Shown here: positions 17,659 to 24,870 of the stretch, piece after piece
Position numbering within the stretch: position 1 is the first letter of the stretch
Layout of the letters: every line of letters starts with the position of its first letter
NCBI RefSeq assembly: GCF_036634195.1
Contig: NZ_JAZIFY010000001.1
Span: forward strand, 2,676,501-2,740,500
DNA length: 64,000 nt
Source: Streptomyces sp. P9-A4
Lineage (GTDB): Bacteria; Actinomycetota; Actinomycetes; Streptomycetales; Streptomycetaceae
Direction of reading: 5' to 3'
The notes under the pieces: model-generated
What the model was told of the DNA's origin: nothing
Databases searched by the model: none
Seen by the model: the letters and a program-made list of their open reading frames with translations, nothing else
Position numbers and translations under genes: made by a program

Positions 17659-18394
17659 GCGCGGTGACGGGGACGAGCCGCAGCCCCTTGGGCAGTTCTG
17701 CCTGCGCGTCCGAGCACTCGGCCTTCGGTACGAGGAAGACGGTGGCCCCGTCGCGGGCGGCGGCCTGCGTCTTGAGGGAGACGCCGCCGACGGCGCCGAC
17801 CGTGCCGTCCGGTTCGATCGTGCCCGTACCGGCGACGGTCCGGCCGCCGGTGAGGTCACCGCCGTTCCCGTCGCCGTCGAGCTTGTCGACGATGCCGAGG
17901 GAGAAGAGCAGTCCGGCACTGGGCCCGCCGATGTCCGCGAGGTGCAGGGTCACCTTCACCTTCTCGGGGTCCTTCTTGAGGTACCCGAGGGCGGCGAGGG
18001 TGGCCGCGTCCTGCGACTCCTGCATCTGCCCGAGGTTGTGCTTCTCGATCTCGGCGTCGGACTTCCCCGAAGGGTAGACGGAGTCGTGCGGCAGGACGGC
18101 CCGGTCGGTACGGAACCAGGCGTCGGTCACGTCCGCCAGGTCCACCTCGGTGGACGGCCCGGTCGCGAGGATGGTCGTCATCCGCAGCTGCCCCTTGGTG
18201 GGGCGGACCGGGGCGCCGGTGATGGTGATGACCTCCCGCCCCTGGTCCTCGCCGAGCACATCGGCGGTGGTGCCGGGCTGCGCGATGGCGTACGGCAGCG
18301 GCGCGAGCGCGACGACGGCGAGGAGCGCGGCGACGGGCAGGGCGCACACCGCGAGCGCGCGGGGACGGGAGAGGCGGGAGAGACCGGAGAGCAC
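17591..18394 (-). CDS. Membrane-anchored S16 (Lon-like) peptidase domain protein
   Basis: A 267-residue protein with an N-terminal membrane anchor (about residues 13-38, ALAVCALPVAALLAVVALAP). The extracytoplasmic region resembles the PDZ-S16 proteins of actinobacteria and Bacillus YlbL, although the PDZ part is barely visible. The Lon-type Ser-Lys dyad is present: Ser159 in GGPSAGLLFSLG and Lys208 in GGVSLKTQAAARDGA. It likely cleaves or processes exported or membrane proteins. Its last 22 codons overlap the convergent MFS gene. The final residue is Cys (SKVPSC). Confidence 0.85.
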   Translation of the reverse strand: MLSGLSRLSRPRALAVCALPVAALLAVVALAPLPYAIAQPGTTADVLGEDQGREVITITGAPVRPTKGQLRMTTILATGPSTEVDLADVTDAWFRTDRAVLPHDSVYPSGKSDAEIEKHNLGQMQESQDAATLAALGYLKKDPEKVKVTLHLADIGGPSAGLLFSLGIVDKLDGDGNGGDLTGGRTVAGTGTIEPDGTVGAVGGVSLKTQAAARDGATVFLVPKAECSDAQAELPKGLRLVPVTALSDAVSSLRNLEQGQESKVPSC

Positions 18395-18501
18395 GCCCCC
18401 AATCTACTGGGACACGCGCCGGTGCCGGGGCGGGGGCGTGCGCGAAGGTTCAGGCTCGGCCCGAAAGGCTTGCGGAACGACGGCGGAGGGGGACGGACGG
18501 G

Positions 18502-18783
18502 GTGCTGGGCATCCACTTCACGGCGGAGGACCTCACCCGGGTGCGGATCGCGCCCCGGCCGTCACCCCTCCCGGAGCTGCACGCGGCCCTGATGATGCTC
18601 GGCGCCCCGCACGAGGGGCTGCTCTTCGGGGGCTGGCGGAGCAGGCTGCTGCGCGCGCTGCCGGGCGCCGCCGAGCCCCACGCGGCGGCGCTCCGCGCGG
18701 CGGGCCTGATCACGACCACCCGCACGGGGAGATCGGTCCACCACGCACGCACGGCCCTGGGCACGCTGCCGGCGGCGCCGTAG
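18502..18783 (+). pseudogene. Internally deleted remnant of a winged-helix regulator
   Basis: The 93-codon frame joins two ends of a common Streptomyces regulator of about 320 residues. The N-terminus, GIHFTAEDLTRVRIAPRPSP with PLPELHAALMML and GLLFGGWRSRLLRALPGAA, matches the usual start of that family. AALRAAGLITTTRTGRSVHH matches the extreme C-terminal HTH wing. About 230 central residues are missing and the junction is in frame (around residue 58). A GTG start and GGAGGG upstream remain. It may still be translated, but it lacks the DNA-recognition helix. Confidence 0.65.
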
Positions 18784-18815
18784 CCGTGGCGACGGCCGCA
18801 GCCGCGCCCCACGGC

Positions 18816-19457
18816 CTACCGCAGCGCGTCCGCGACCTCTCGGGCCGCGTCCACCACCCTCGGGCCGACCCGCTCCGGTACCGCGTCCGCGAGCATCACG
18901 ACGCCGACGCTGCCCTCCACACCCGTCACGCCGACCAGTGGTGCGGCCGCGCCGCTGGCACCGGCCTCCAGTTCGCCGTGGGTGAGGGTGAAGCCGGGTT
19001 CGATCAGGCCGCCCTGGCGGGCGGCGAGGATGGCCCGGCCGGCCGCGCCCCGGTCGAGCGGGTGGCGGAATCCGGCCCGGTAGGCGACGTGGTAGTCGGT
19101 CCAGGTCGGTTCGACGACCGCGACCGCGAGCGCCTCCGCCCCGTCGACCAGCGTCAGATGGGCCGTCGCCCCGATGTCCTCGGCGAGCGAGCGGAGCGCG
19201 GGCAGCGCGGCCTCCCGCACCAGGGGGTGGACCTGGCGGCCGAGCCGCAGCACTCCGAGGCCGACGCGGGCGCGCCCGCCGAGGTCGCGGCGGACGAGGG
19301 CGTGCTGTTCGAGGGTGGCCAGCAGACGGTAGACCACGGTCCGGTTGACACCGAGTTTGTTGGACAACTCGGTGACGGTCAGGCCGTGGTCGGTGTCGGC
19401 GAGCAGTTTGAGGACTCTGAGTCCCCGGTCGAGCGTCTGGGAGGTCTCCGCGGTCAC
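18816..19457 (-). CDS. IclR family transcriptional regulator
   Basis: A 213-residue regulator. The N-terminal winged HTH includes SQTLDRGLRVLKLLADTDHG, LTVTELSNKLGVNRTVVYRL and LATLEQHALVRRD. The C-terminal IclR effector domain (LRSLAEDIGATAHLTLVDGA, FRHPLDRGAAGRAIL, GVTGVEGSVGVVMLA) is slightly short. Residues normally linked to small-molecule binding are partly degenerate. No metabolic operon is adjacent, so its target is unclear. A 10-base perfect inverted repeat 46 bases upstream is a candidate for autoregulation. Confidence 0.92.
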   Translation of the reverse strand: MTAETSQTLDRGLRVLKLLADTDHGLTVTELSNKLGVNRTVVYRLLATLEQHALVRRDLGGRARVGLGVLRLGRQVHPLVREAALPALRSLAEDIGATAHLTLVDGAEALAVAVVEPTWTDYHVAYRAGFRHPLDRGAAGRAILAARQGGLIEPGFTLTHGELEAGASGAAAPLVGVTGVEGSVGVVMLADAVPERVGPRVVDAAREVADALR

Positions 19458-19502
19458 GACGCCCTCTCCTTCGGAGTGAGTGGCGGCGGGCTCTCACGGG
19501 AT

Positions 19503-19529
19503 TGCGTCGCCGGTCCCGTCGGCGACGCA
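19503..19529. promoter_or_regulatory. 10-bp perfect inverted repeat, candidate IclR operator
   Basis: TGCGTCGCCG (19503-19512) and CGGCGACGCA (19520-19529) flank GTCCCGT. The spacing and place (46 bases before the ATG of the IclR-type gene) suit autoregulation. The match to other family operators was not tested. Confidence 0.5.
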
Positions 19530-19845
19530 CGTCAGAGGCCGCCGGCAGGAAGGGGTACACCGGCTGCGCTCCGCGGCGGCGCTGCCACGGGGCGATTGCT
19601 TTTGAGCCGGGACAGTAGCGACCCGCTCCGCTCAGCGGAAGACCTCGTCCAGAATCCGGGCGTCGGCGACCGGATAGAGAGGGTTCGGGACTTTCGTCGG
19701 TCGCACGCGGGACTTTGGCGGACAAGATCGGCTTTGTCGTGCACGTAGCGTGGGAGGCGCCCGGAGGCCGACCGTGGGGGCCGGTCTCCGATGCCGGTCC
19801 CGCAGGCCGGTCCCGCACATGCCGGTTCCGCCGCGGTGGGACGAG

Positions 19846-19879
19846 TGAGGCCCGTACGAACGCCGTCGTACGGGCCTCA
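19846..19879 (-). terminator. Terminator of the helicase gene
   Basis: A perfect 14-base stem TGAGGCCCGTACGA (19846-19859) with its complement (19866-19879) and a six-base loop lies 52 bases past the helicase stop codon. Confidence 0.85.
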
Positions 19880-19930
19880 GCCATGTGCTCCGCGGGGACG
19901 AGTCTCAGCCACATCCCCCGCCGGGGCGGG

Positions 19931-21721
19931 TCACCGCATCCGGGTGGCCCATTCCTGCACCTTCTTGATCCGCTCGCGGATCTGGCCGGCGGTGGCCTCC
20001 GCGCTCGGCGGACCGCCGCAGACCCGGCGCAGCTCGGTGTGGATCACACCGTGCGGCTTGCCGGTCTGGTGGACGTACGCCCCGACCATCGTGTTGAGCT
20101 GCTTGCGCAGTTCGAGCAGCTCCTTGTGGGAAACGACAGGGCGCCGCTCGGCGGGAAGTTCGAGCAGGTCCGCCTCGTCGTCCGGCTTCTTGCGGCTGTG
20201 CGCGATCTGCCGGGCCTGGCGCTTCTGCAGCAGCAGCTGGACCTGGTCGGGTTCGAGGAGGCCCGGGATGCCGAGGTAGTCCTGCTCCTCCTCGCTGCCG
20301 GGGTGGGCCTGCATGCCGAACTCGGCGCTGTTGTAGAGGACGCGGTCGAAGACGGCGTCGGACTCCAGCGCCTCGAAGGGCAGCATGTCCTGTTCGCCGG
20401 TGTCCTCGTCCTGCTGGCGCTCGGCCTCCGCGAGCTCCTTCTCGGACTCGGCGTACGGGTCCTCCTCGCCCTGCTTCTTGGGCTTGTCGAGGACGTGGTC
20501 GCGCTCGACCTCCATCTCGTTGGCGAAACCGAGGAGGCTGGGAACCGTCGGAAGGAACACGGAGGCGGTCTCGCCGCGCCTGCGTGAACGCACGAAGCGC
20601 CCGACGGCCTGCGCGAAGAACAGCGGGGTCGAGATCGTCGTCGCGTACACACCGACGGAGAGACGGGGTACGTCGACGCCCTCGGACACCATGCGGACGG
20701 CGACCATCCAACGGTCGTTGTTCTCGCTGAACTCGTCGATGCGGTTCGAGGCGCCGGTGTCGTCGGAGAGGACGACGGTGGCCTTGGTGCCGGTGATCTC
20801 GCGGATCAGCTTGGCGTAGGAGCGGGCCGAGTCCTGGTCGGAGGCGATGACCAGGCCGCCCGCGTCGGGGATCGATTTTCGGACCTCGGTGAGCCGCTGG
20901 TCGGCGGCGCGCAGCACGTTCGGCATCCAGTCGCCCTTGGCGTCCAGCGCGGTGCGCCAGGCCTGCGAGACGGCGTCCTTCGTCATCGGCTCGCCCAGCC
21001 GGGCGGCGATCTCGTCGCCGGCCTTGGTGCGCCAGCGCATGTTGCCGCTGTAGGAGAGGAAGATGACGGGCCGGACGACGCCGTCGCCGAGGGCGTTGCC
21101 GTAGCCGTACGTGTAGTCCGCCGACGACCGCCGGATGCCGTCGTTCCCCTCCTCGTACGTGACGAAGGGGATCGGGTTGGTGTCGGAGCGGAAGGGGGTG
21201 CCGGTGAGGGCGAGCCGCCGGGTGGCGGGCTCGAAGGCCTCCAGGCAGGCCTCGCCCCAGGACTTGGAGTCTCCGGCGTGGTGGATCTCGTCGAGGATGA
21301 CGAGGGTCTTGCGCTGTTCGCAGCGGTTGCGGTGGAGCATGGGCCGGACTCCGACGCCGGCGTAGGTGATGGCGACCCCGTCGTACTCCTTGCTGAGCGG
21401 CCCGGCACTGTAGTCCGGGTCCAGCTTGATCCCTATGCGCGCGGCGGCGGCGGCCCACTGCTTCTTGAGGTGCTCGGTGGGCGCGACGACGGTGATCTGC
21501 TGCACCACGTGGTGGTGCAGCAGCCAGGACGCCAGGGTCAGCGCGAAGGTCGTCTTGCCGGCGCCGGGGGTGGCGACGGCGAGGAAGTCACGGGGCTGCT
21601 CCTGGAGGTACCGCTCCATCGCGCCCTGCTGCCAGGCACGCAGCTTGCCGGCGGTACCCCAGGGGGCCCGTCCGGGGAAGGCGGGAGAGAGGTGATGGGA
21701 GGAGGTGGTGGTAGTAGTCAC
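19931..21721 (-). CDS. DEAD/DEAH-type superfamily 2 helicase
   Basis: A 596-residue SF2 ATPase. The N-terminal RecA fold has Walker A ATPGAGKTTFALTLASWLL, motif II DEIHHAG and motif III LALTGTPFRSDT. The second fold carries VIASDQDSARSYAKLI, MVAVRMVSEGVDVPRL and the arginine-finger region QAVGRFVRSRRRGETASVFL. The C-terminal 200 residues are acidic and then basic, without a known domain (EKELAEAERQQDEDTGEQD). It resembles actinobacterial XPB/UvrB-type helicases of unknown role in nucleic-acid metabolism. ATG 21721 follows a short His/Thr/Ser-rich start. It is monocistronic, with terminators on both sides. Confidence 0.92.
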   Translation of the reverse strand: MTTTTTSSHHLSPAFPGRAPWGTAGKLRAWQQGAMERYLQEQPRDFLAVATPGAGKTTFALTLASWLLHHHVVQQITVVAPTEHLKKQWAAAAARIGIKLDPDYSAGPLSKEYDGVAITYAGVGVRPMLHRNRCEQRKTLVILDEIHHAGDSKSWGEACLEAFEPATRRLALTGTPFRSDTNPIPFVTYEEGNDGIRRSSADYTYGYGNALGDGVVRPVIFLSYSGNMRWRTKAGDEIAARLGEPMTKDAVSQAWRTALDAKGDWMPNVLRAADQRLTEVRKSIPDAGGLVIASDQDSARSYAKLIREITGTKATVVLSDDTGASNRIDEFSENNDRWMVAVRMVSEGVDVPRLSVGVYATTISTPLFFAQAVGRFVRSRRRGETASVFLPTVPSLLGFANEMEVERDHVLDKPKKQGEEDPYAESEKELAEAERQQDEDTGEQDMLPFEALESDAVFDRVLYNSAEFGMQAHPGSEEEQDYLGIPGLLEPDQVQLLLQKRQARQIAHSRKKPDDEADLLELPAERRPVVSHKELLELRKQLNTMVGAYVHQTGKPHGVIHTELRRVCGGPPSAEATAGQIRERIKKVQEWATRMR

Positions 21722-21756
21722 GATCTCCGGGTTCGACGCTCGTCCAGATATGACAA

Positions 21757-21781
21757 CCGGGCCACCTTACCGGTGGCCCGG
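21757..21781 (-). terminator. Hairpin between MFS gene and helicase
   Basis: CCGGGCCACC (21757-21766) pairs with GGTGGCCCGG (21772-21781) around TTACC. It probably terminates the MFS transcript from the right, which ends at 21862. Confidence 0.6.
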
Positions 21782-21861
21782 CCGGAACCTCGTACGAACG
21801 GGGCGGGGTGTGGCCCGGTTGCGATTCAGCTCACGTCGGGGCCGGAGTGGTACTGAATTCG

Positions 21862-23370
21862 TCAGGCCCGAGCCTCGCTCCCGTGCAGCCGCGTAGCGAC
21901 CCACGCTCCCGCCGCCGCCACCCCCGCCATCGGCAGGAAGACCGCCACGAAGGCCCCCGGGTGGGAGCCCGTGCCCGTCGCGGTCGTGACCGCGTGGCCG
22001 ACCGCCCCGCCGCCCAGCGCCGCGAACGCCGCGCCGCCCGCCGCGAGCAGCAGCACGTTGGAGAGGCCGTCCGAGATCTGGAGGGCGGCCGAGTTCGCGC
22101 CGACCTCCTCCGGCGCGGACAGCTTCATCAGCAGCACGCTCGTGGAGGCGATCACCGCGCCCATGCCGAGGCAGCCGAGCGCCCAGGCCACCGCGAGCAC
22201 CCACACCGGCACCGCCGTGATCAGCACGCTCGGTGCGGCGGCGATGGCGAGCGCGACCAGGACCATGCCGAGAACGACGATCCGTTCCCGGTACGGCTCC
22301 GTCCACGGCCGGGCCTGGATCCAGGAGCCCAGCGCCCAGGTGAGGCCGCCCATGGCGAGGGAGAGCCCGGCCAGGGTGGGGCTCAGGCCACGCTGGGTGA
22401 CCAGCATCAGCGGCACGAAGGACTCGGCCGCGATGAACGCGCCGGCGGCGATGCCCCGCAGCAGCACGACGGACGGCAGGCCGCGGGCGGCCCGGCAGGT
22501 GCCCTGCGGGAGCAGCCCCCGGACGGCGGGCACGAGGAGGGCGACGCCGACGGCGGCCGGGACCAGCGCGAGCCAGCGCAGCTCCTGGCCCGCGTACTGG
22601 AGGAGGGCCGCGCCCGCCGAGATGCCGAACGCGAGCCGGATGCGGCGCCGGTCCCAGGGGGCGACGGGCACGGTCGGGTCGGCGGGTCCTGAGGCGGTGC
22701 GGCGGATCGCGGGGAGCGCGAGGGCCAGCGGGAAGACGACGAGGACGGGGATGCCGAGGAAGACCCAGCGCCAGCCGAGGTGCTCGGTGACGGTTCCGGA
22801 GGCGAGGGGGCCGACGACGGAGGGGACGACCCAGCTCGCGGCGAAGGCGGCCATGATCGCGGGCCTGAGGTGTTCGGCGTAGGCCCGGCCGACGATCACG
22901 TACAGGGCGACGATGACGAGCCCGCCACCGAGGCCCTGCACGGCCCGGCCGAGGATGAACAGCCACATGGTGCCCGCGGTCCCGGAGAGCAGCAGTCCGG
23001 CGGCGAAGGCGCTGATGCCGACGGTGAGGGGCGCGAGCGGCCCGCTCCGGTCGGACCACTGCCCGGCCAGGACCATGGCGAAGAGGCTGGTGGTGAAGTA
23101 CGCGGAGAAGGCGAAGGCGTAGACGGACACGCCGTTCAGCTCGCGGGCGGCGACGGGCATGGCGGTGCCGACGGCGGTCGCCTCGAAGGCGATGAGCAGG
23201 ACGACGGAGACGATGCCGATACTGAGCGCCCGGTGGGCGGAGTCGAGGACGGAGTCCTTGGCCCCGTCGCCGTCGGGCAGGGCGGCCCTGGGGCCGGGGC
23301 GGGGGGCGACGTCGGTGGTGACGGCCATGTCGGGGTCGGCCGCTGCGTCGCGGGGTTCGAGGGCGCTCAT
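21862..23370 (-). CDS. MFS transporter, EmrB/QacA-like exporter
   Basis: A 502-residue major facilitator with about 14 hydrophobic segments after a 45-residue polar N-terminus. TM1 has LIAFEATAVGTAMPVAAREL, matching the DHA2 drug-exporter signature, and the TM2-3 loop has AGQWSDRSGPLAPL. LGGGLVIVALYVIVGRAY holds a motif-C-like stretch. ATG 23370 (MSALEPRD) was preferred over a GTG seven codons upstream, because GGGGGA directly precedes it. The substrate is unknown. It stands alone, divergent from tRNA-Cys. Confidence 0.88.
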   Translation of the reverse strand: MSALEPRDAAADPDMAVTTDVAPRPGPRAALPDGDGAKDSVLDSAHRALSIGIVSVVLLIAFEATAVGTAMPVAARELNGVSVYAFAFSAYFTTSLFAMVLAGQWSDRSGPLAPLTVGISAFAAGLLLSGTAGTMWLFILGRAVQGLGGGLVIVALYVIVGRAYAEHLRPAIMAAFAASWVVPSVVGPLASGTVTEHLGWRWVFLGIPVLVVFPLALALPAIRRTASGPADPTVPVAPWDRRRIRLAFGISAGAALLQYAGQELRWLALVPAAVGVALLVPAVRGLLPQGTCRAARGLPSVVLLRGIAAGAFIAAESFVPLMLVTQRGLSPTLAGLSLAMGGLTWALGSWIQARPWTEPYRERIVVLGMVLVALAIAAAPSVLITAVPVWVLAVAWALGCLGMGAVIASTSVLLMKLSAPEEVGANSAALQISDGLSNVLLLAAGGAAFAALGGGAVGHAVTTATGTGSHPGAFVAVFLPMAGVAAAGAWVATRLHGSEARA

Positions 23371-23550
23371 TCCCCCAGGGTAAGAGGTCAATGCCCCGGT
23401 GACCCCTGTCAGGAGTCCCGGTCGGCCTCAGCCCTTGGCCGTACGACTGTGAACGGGGTGTGGCAGCGCCATTGCAGTCGCATGGCACGCCCCCGGGAAC
23501 CCTTGAGCCCCTCCCGGCCGCCGTTCTACGGTTCTGCTCATGCACCGCAC

Positions 23551-23622
23551 GACCGTGTGCCCGAGTGGTTGAGGGGCTCGCCTGCAAAGCGAGTTACGTG
23601 GGTTCAATTCCCGCCACGGTCT
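23551..23622 (+). tRNA. tRNA-Cys (anticodon GCA)
   Basis: The acceptor stem GACCGTG (23551-23557) pairs perfectly with CACGGTC (23615-23621). The anticodon arm CTCGC-CTGCAAA-GCGAG gives anticodon GCA. The T-arm is GTGGG-TTCAATT-CCCGC. The base after the acceptor stem is T, the U73 discriminator expected for Cys. The D-arm has a 3-bp stem CCC/GGG with a GG in the loop. CCA is not encoded, as is common in actinobacteria. Confidence 0.93.
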
Positions 23623-23640
23623 CTGAATGGAGATCCTTGA

Positions 23641-23663
23641 GGGGCGCCCTTGATGGGCGCCCC
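23641..23663 (+). terminator. Terminator of tRNA-Cys
   Basis: GGGGCGCCC and GGGCGCCCC pair around TTGAT, 18 bases after the tRNA. Further GGGC-CCCC half-repeats follow to about 23690. Confidence 0.75.
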
Positions 23664-23747
23664 TGATGGGCACCCCTGACGGGGGCCCTTAATGATCTTC
23701 CTTACGGAACCTTCACATCCGGCCTTCGGGTGTGCCACAGTCCGCGC

Positions 23748-24131
23748 ATGAGCGATCAAGGCAGACGCAAGCTGGGCGTCCTCGTGGGCGTCTCCCTCGC
23801 CGGGGCCCTGCTGCCCGGCATCACGCTGGGCGCGGAGACCGTCGACGCGGCCTTCTCCGTCCTCTTCGCCACCGTGGTCCTGGCGGTCCTCACCCAGCTG
23901 ATCCTCATCGGCCCGTCCGGCCGCGTCCCGCTCCCCGCGCTGCTCGCCTTCGGCCTGGCGGGCTTCGTCCAGGACGCCCTGATCTGGTGGCTGATCTCCT
24001 GGTTGGGCCCGAAGATGTCCGACCTCCGCGTCGAGGGCCTGGGCACGATCCTCCTCGCGGCGCTGATCACCCGCGCGACGGTGGTGCTGCTGTCGCAGCT
24101 GTCTCCGGCGGCGGAGACGGCGGAGGACTGA
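23748..24131 (+). CDS. Small integral membrane protein (phage-holin-4-like)
   Basis: A 127-residue protein with four likely membrane helices: LGVLVGVSLAGALLPGITLG, FSVLFATVVLAVLTQLILI, LLAFGLAGFVQDALIWWLI and GTILLAALITRATVVLL. A short polar C-terminus follows. The size and topology, and the last segment after DLRVEGLG, recall the phage_holin_4_2 / mycobacterial four-TM family found widely in non-phage contexts. I could not confirm this. The ATG at 23748 follows the tRNA by 125 bases; an in-frame start six codons earlier is less likely. It is convergent with the lipoprotein gene, 14 bases apart. Confidence 0.75.
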   Translation: MSDQGRRKLGVLVGVSLAGALLPGITLGAETVDAAFSVLFATVVLAVLTQLILIGPSGRVPLPALLAFGLAGFVQDALIWWLISWLGPKMSDLRVEGLGTILLAALITRATVVLLSQLSPAAETAED

Positions 24132-24145
24132 CGGGGGGGGAGGGC

Positions 24146-24829
24146 CTACGGCTCGCCGCGCCACTTCTTCGTGTCGAAGACGGGCTTCTCGCCGAGCCCG
24201 GCGTCGTTCTCACAGCCCAGCCCCTTCACGACGGCGAGCATGGTGGAGTGCAGGACGGTGAGGTAGGCCTCGCGGGTGGCGGGCGTGTTGGCCGGGTAGG
24301 CGCCCTTCAGCGACTTGTCGAACCCGAGCGTCGCGCCGATGGGGGTCGGCTCCTCGTCGGACCCCTTCAGGCGCGGACTGACACATGTGACGAACAGGGA
24401 CGCCGACTTGTTGTCCGCGCTCGCCTCCCGGCCCATCGCGTAGAGGCTCCGGCCGAAGGCCCACCACCTGGTGCCGTCGTCGTACAGGGCACCCCGGTCG
24501 TGCAGCGTGAAGTTGATGCGGACCTCGTTCTTCGGCGAGGCGGCGGCGTCGACCTCGCACATCGCGGGATGGCCCGGCGGCCTGTGCTCCCTCGCCTGAT
24601 CCTCGATCAGCACGTTCACCGTCCGCCCGAGACCACCGCTTCCGGCCCCCGCGAACCTCTTCGTACCAAGCACCGACTCGAGCGCGGCGGCCGCCGCGGG
24701 CGAGAGAGTACCGTCGCACTGCTGGGCGGCAGTGACCCGAGGCGGCTCCTCCTCGTCCTGGCTCCCGCACGCGGTGAGGAGCAGCCCGAGGGCAAGCGCG
24801 GTCGATACGGATGCGGACGCTCTTCTCAT
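24146..24829 (-). CDS. Lipoprotein A of the first WXG-type cassette
   Basis: A 227-residue exported lipoprotein. The signal peptide ends in the lipobox LLTAC with Cys21. It is a paralogue of the lipoprotein at 33363-34052: both place VTAAQQCDG or VSAAEICGG early, then an Ala-rich helix ending in TKRF/AERF, CEVDAA or CDLHAA, LFVTC or LYFSC, and near the end KGLGCEND or KELGCKED. Four Cys are therefore shared besides the lipid Cys, suggesting two disulphides. It is the last gene of the operon partner-effector-lipoprotein, 41 bases after the large gene. An immunity or surface-docking role is inference from gene order. Confidence 0.85.
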   Translation of the reverse strand: MRRASASVSTALALGLLLTACGSQDEEEPPRVTAAQQCDGTLSPAAAAALESVLGTKRFAGAGSGGLGRTVNVLIEDQAREHRPPGHPAMCEVDAAASPKNEVRINFTLHDRGALYDDGTRWWAFGRSLYAMGREASADNKSASLFVTCVSPRLKGSDEEPTPIGATLGFDKSLKGAYPANTPATREAYLTVLHSTMLAVVKGLGCENDAGLGEKPVFDTKKWRGEP

Positions 24830-24870
24830 CGGGGTGCCTCGGGATTCCTCATGAAGTCGGGGGCGGAGGT

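Larger units (their letters stand above)
19458..19930. other. Gene-free stretch upstream of iclR-type gene and helicase 3' end
   Basis: Apart from the inverted repeat at 19503-19529 and the terminator at 19846-19879, I see no supported feature. Short frames here do not show coding bias. GGGACTTT occurs twice (near 19688 and 19709) with no obvious meaning. Confidence 0.4.

Noticed and set aside
23551..23700. Integrated element at tRNA-Cys
   Set aside because: No integrase, no duplicated tRNA 3' end and no change of composition follow; only a terminator and short GGGC/CCCC repeats.
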